13,916 nucleotides of DNA from Firmicutes bacterium CAG:170 (GTDB lineage Bacteria > Bacillota > Clostridia > Oscillospirales > Oscillospiraceae): positions 1-13,916 of the forward strand of contig FR887117.1 in NCBI GenBank assembly GCA_000436735.1, written 5' to 3'. The translations under genes were made by a program, and so were the position numbers. Positions 13,001 through 13,916 of the stretch are shown in pieces. Numbering within the stretch: the stretch's first letter is position 1; each line of letters opens with the position of its first letter. The notes under the pieces were generated by a model. That model saw only the letters and a program-made list of their open reading frames with translations, was not told the DNA's origin and ran no database searches.

Positions 13001-13548
13001 GCCTTGATTGGAGCATTTTACACTGGATTCAGAACATGTTGGTCTGTCCGGCGCTGAACTTCCTGATGCCGAAGATCACGCTGCTGGGAAACGGCGGCAT
13101 GATCTGGCTACTGGCCTCCGGCGTGCTGATCTGCACGAAAAAATATCGGAGACAGGGCATCCTCCTGCTATGCGGTCTGGCTGCCGGCGTATTGGTGGGA
13201 AATGTTTTTCTGAAGAATTTTGTCGCCCGCCCGCGCCCCTGCTGGCTGGACAGCAGCGTCCGGCTTCTGATCGCCAATCCCACGGATTATTCATTTCCCT
13301 CGGGACACACGCTGTCCTCCGTCATCGGCGCGACGATCTTGACGAAGACCGACCGCCGTTTCGGTTATGCAGCCATCCCGTTGGCAGCGCTGATTGCCTT
13401 TTCCCGGCTGTATCTCTATGTTCATTTTCCCAGCGATGTGCTGGCGGCGGCCGTGCTGGGCGTTTTGATCGGCAAAGTGAGCGATAGGGTGGGAATGCAT
13501 CTCATAAATTGGATGGAACAGGTATGGAAGGAAAGAACGGTGCATTAG
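12997..13548 (+). CDS. PAP2-family phosphatase, BcrC-like
   Basis: 183 residues with about five to six helices and all three PAP2 motifs intact: KX6RP (K73, R80, P81), PSGH (101-104) and SRX5H with D (S136, R137, H143, D147). H104 and H143 would be the proton donor and nucleophile. In Firmicutes such small enzymes (BcrC/YbjG type) remove a phosphate from undecaprenyl diphosphate on the outer face. Phosphatidylglycerophosphate or phosphatidic acid phosphatases look alike. It is last in the cluster, coupled to DUF368 by ATGA with AGGGAG upstream. The pairing of dephosphorylation with carrier return favours undecaprenyl diphosphate as substrate. Confidence 0.92.
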   Translation: MSLDWSILHWIQNMLVCPALNFLMPKITLLGNGGMIWLLASGVLICTKKYRRQGILLLCGLAAGVLVGNVFLKNFVARPRPCWLDSSVRLLIANPTDYSFPSGHTLSSVIGATILTKTDRRFGYAAIPLAALIAFSRLYLYVHFPSDVLAAAVLGVLIGKVSDRVGMHLINWMEQVWKERTVH

Positions 13549-13616
13549 ACGCACCAGCTTGCATTTTGGGGCGTATTGAGCCTTGATCCCATGTTCAAAT
13601 ATTAGAAAGCTAAAAG

Positions 13617-13654
13617 AAGAACTGCCTGTCTCCATGAGAAACAGGCAGTTCTTT
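13617..13654. terminator. Hairpin terminator after the PAP2 gene, possibly bidirectional
   Basis: AAGAACTGCCTGT (13617-13629) pairs perfectly with ACAGGCAGTTCTT (13641-13653), 13 base pairs with an 11-base loop. On the + strand the T-run is short (TTCTTT). On the minus strand the stem is followed by a T-rich tail (TTCTTCTTTTAG), so it may end transcripts from both sides. Confidence 0.75.
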
Positions 13655-13756
13655 GCAACATTGAGGTTGCGTTATGCACCCGAACCTGTCAGCCAACAGT
13701 AAAAAGTTCAAATTACTACCTTATCACTGTTAAGCCAATGGGTTCGGCAATTTTTT
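13655..13756. repeat. Series of nested hairpins, possible structured RNA or element end
   Basis: GCAAC (13655-13659) pairs with GTTGC (13666-13670). CCGAACC (13680-13686) pairs with GGTTCGG (13741-13747), enclosing AACAGT (13695-13700) paired with ACTGTT (13726-13731). CAATTTTTTATT follows on the + strand, so the outer stem could act as a terminator. The nested symmetric layout also fits a structured non-coding RNA or the end of a mobile element. No family was recognised. Confidence 0.4.
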
Positions 13757-13760
13757 ATTC

Positions 13761-13889
13761 TCAAAATTCTTTGGTAACTCCATAGATGAAATCACGGATG
13801 GCAGGGGTTTTGAACCTCTGCTTTTCCATATTCAAGGAATTTTTGCTGTCAGCGCCCTTTTTCAGAGGGCTGCGGCGGCTGGATTTCAT
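13761..13889 (-). CDS. Possible 42-residue small protein or gene remnant
   Basis: A minus-strand frame from ATG 13889 to TGA 13763-13761 encodes 42 residues, basic at the N-terminus (MKSSRRSPLKKG) and ending TPAIRDFIYGVTKEF. An in-frame stop lies about 12 bases upstream of the ATG, so it is not a longer gene cut by the window edge. There is no strong ribosome binding site (TTAGGCTTTAGT). Two hairpins lie within it (13801-13821 and 13854-13870). The protein-like C-terminus makes it worth keeping. It could equally be a transposase or recombinase remnant or chance. Confidence 0.3.
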   Translation of the reverse strand: MKSSRRSPLKKGADSKNSLNMEKQRFKTPAIRDFIYGVTKEF

Positions 13890-13916
13890 ACTAAAGCCTA
13901 ATTAAAACAATTGATT

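Noticed and set aside
13740..13747. GGGTTCGG resembling a tRNA T-arm
   Set aside because: No acceptor stem, D-arm or anticodon arm can be built around it. It is half of the CCGAACC/GGTTCGG stem.
1..13916. CRISPR array, rRNA, tRNA or riboswitch
   Set aside because: No regularly spaced repeats of 25-40 bases, no conserved rRNA or tRNA segments, and no long structured leader upstream of a metabolic gene were seen.

Overview
The window looks like DNA from a Gram-positive gut-type Firmicute of class Clostridia. This is an inference from strong GGAGG ribosome binding sites, tightly overlapping genes, a fairly G+C-rich composition and protein families typical of that group. No rRNA, tRNA, CRISPR array or complete insertion sequence was seen.

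Positions 1 to about 5,560 are part of a mobilizable or conjugative element. At the left edge is a hairpin followed by AAGTGCGCCCTTA, the nic signature of MOBQ-type origins of transfer (RSF1010/R1162, pIP501). Leftward genes follow on the minus strand: a CHC2 zinc-finger primase protein split by a T7 homopolymer frameshift, an SF3 (D5/P4-like) helicase coupled to it by a GTGA overlap, a roughly 420-base gap with GTACATA repeats and inverted repeats (a candidate replication origin or operator), and a small DNA-binding-type protein. Divergently, an extended -10 promoter surrounded by three ACRTGACARG repeats drives a zinc-ribbon protein (DUF6076-like) and a sigma-70-like protein whose C-terminal domain is tandemly duplicated.

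Positions about 5,600 to 13,548 hold a co-directional envelope gene cluster: sensor kinase, OmpR-type response regulator, EamA-family transporter, terminator, three-helix membrane protein, zinc-dependent phospholipase C-like protein, family 4 glycosyltransferase, MATE/PST-type flippase, DUF368 protein (undecaprenyl-phosphate translocase family, PopT) and PAP2 phosphatase. Most joints are overlaps of 1 to 44 bases or gaps under 20 bases. The sequence suggests a lipid-linked sugar pathway in which the glycosyltransferase builds a glycolipid, the flippase moves a lipid-linked product outward, PAP2 dephosphorylates an isoprenoid diphosphate and DUF368 returns the carrier phosphate. TTTAA repeats with 11-base periodicity lie upstream of the kinase gene and again in the gap before the second half of the cluster, so the regulator may control both halves. 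The second repeat set lies upstream of a candidate promoter buried inside the terminator hairpin. Whether this cluster is cargo of the element or chromosomal flank cannot be decided from the window.

Positions 13,549 to 13,916 are A+T-rich and full of hairpins, with a possible 42-residue ORF on the minus strand.
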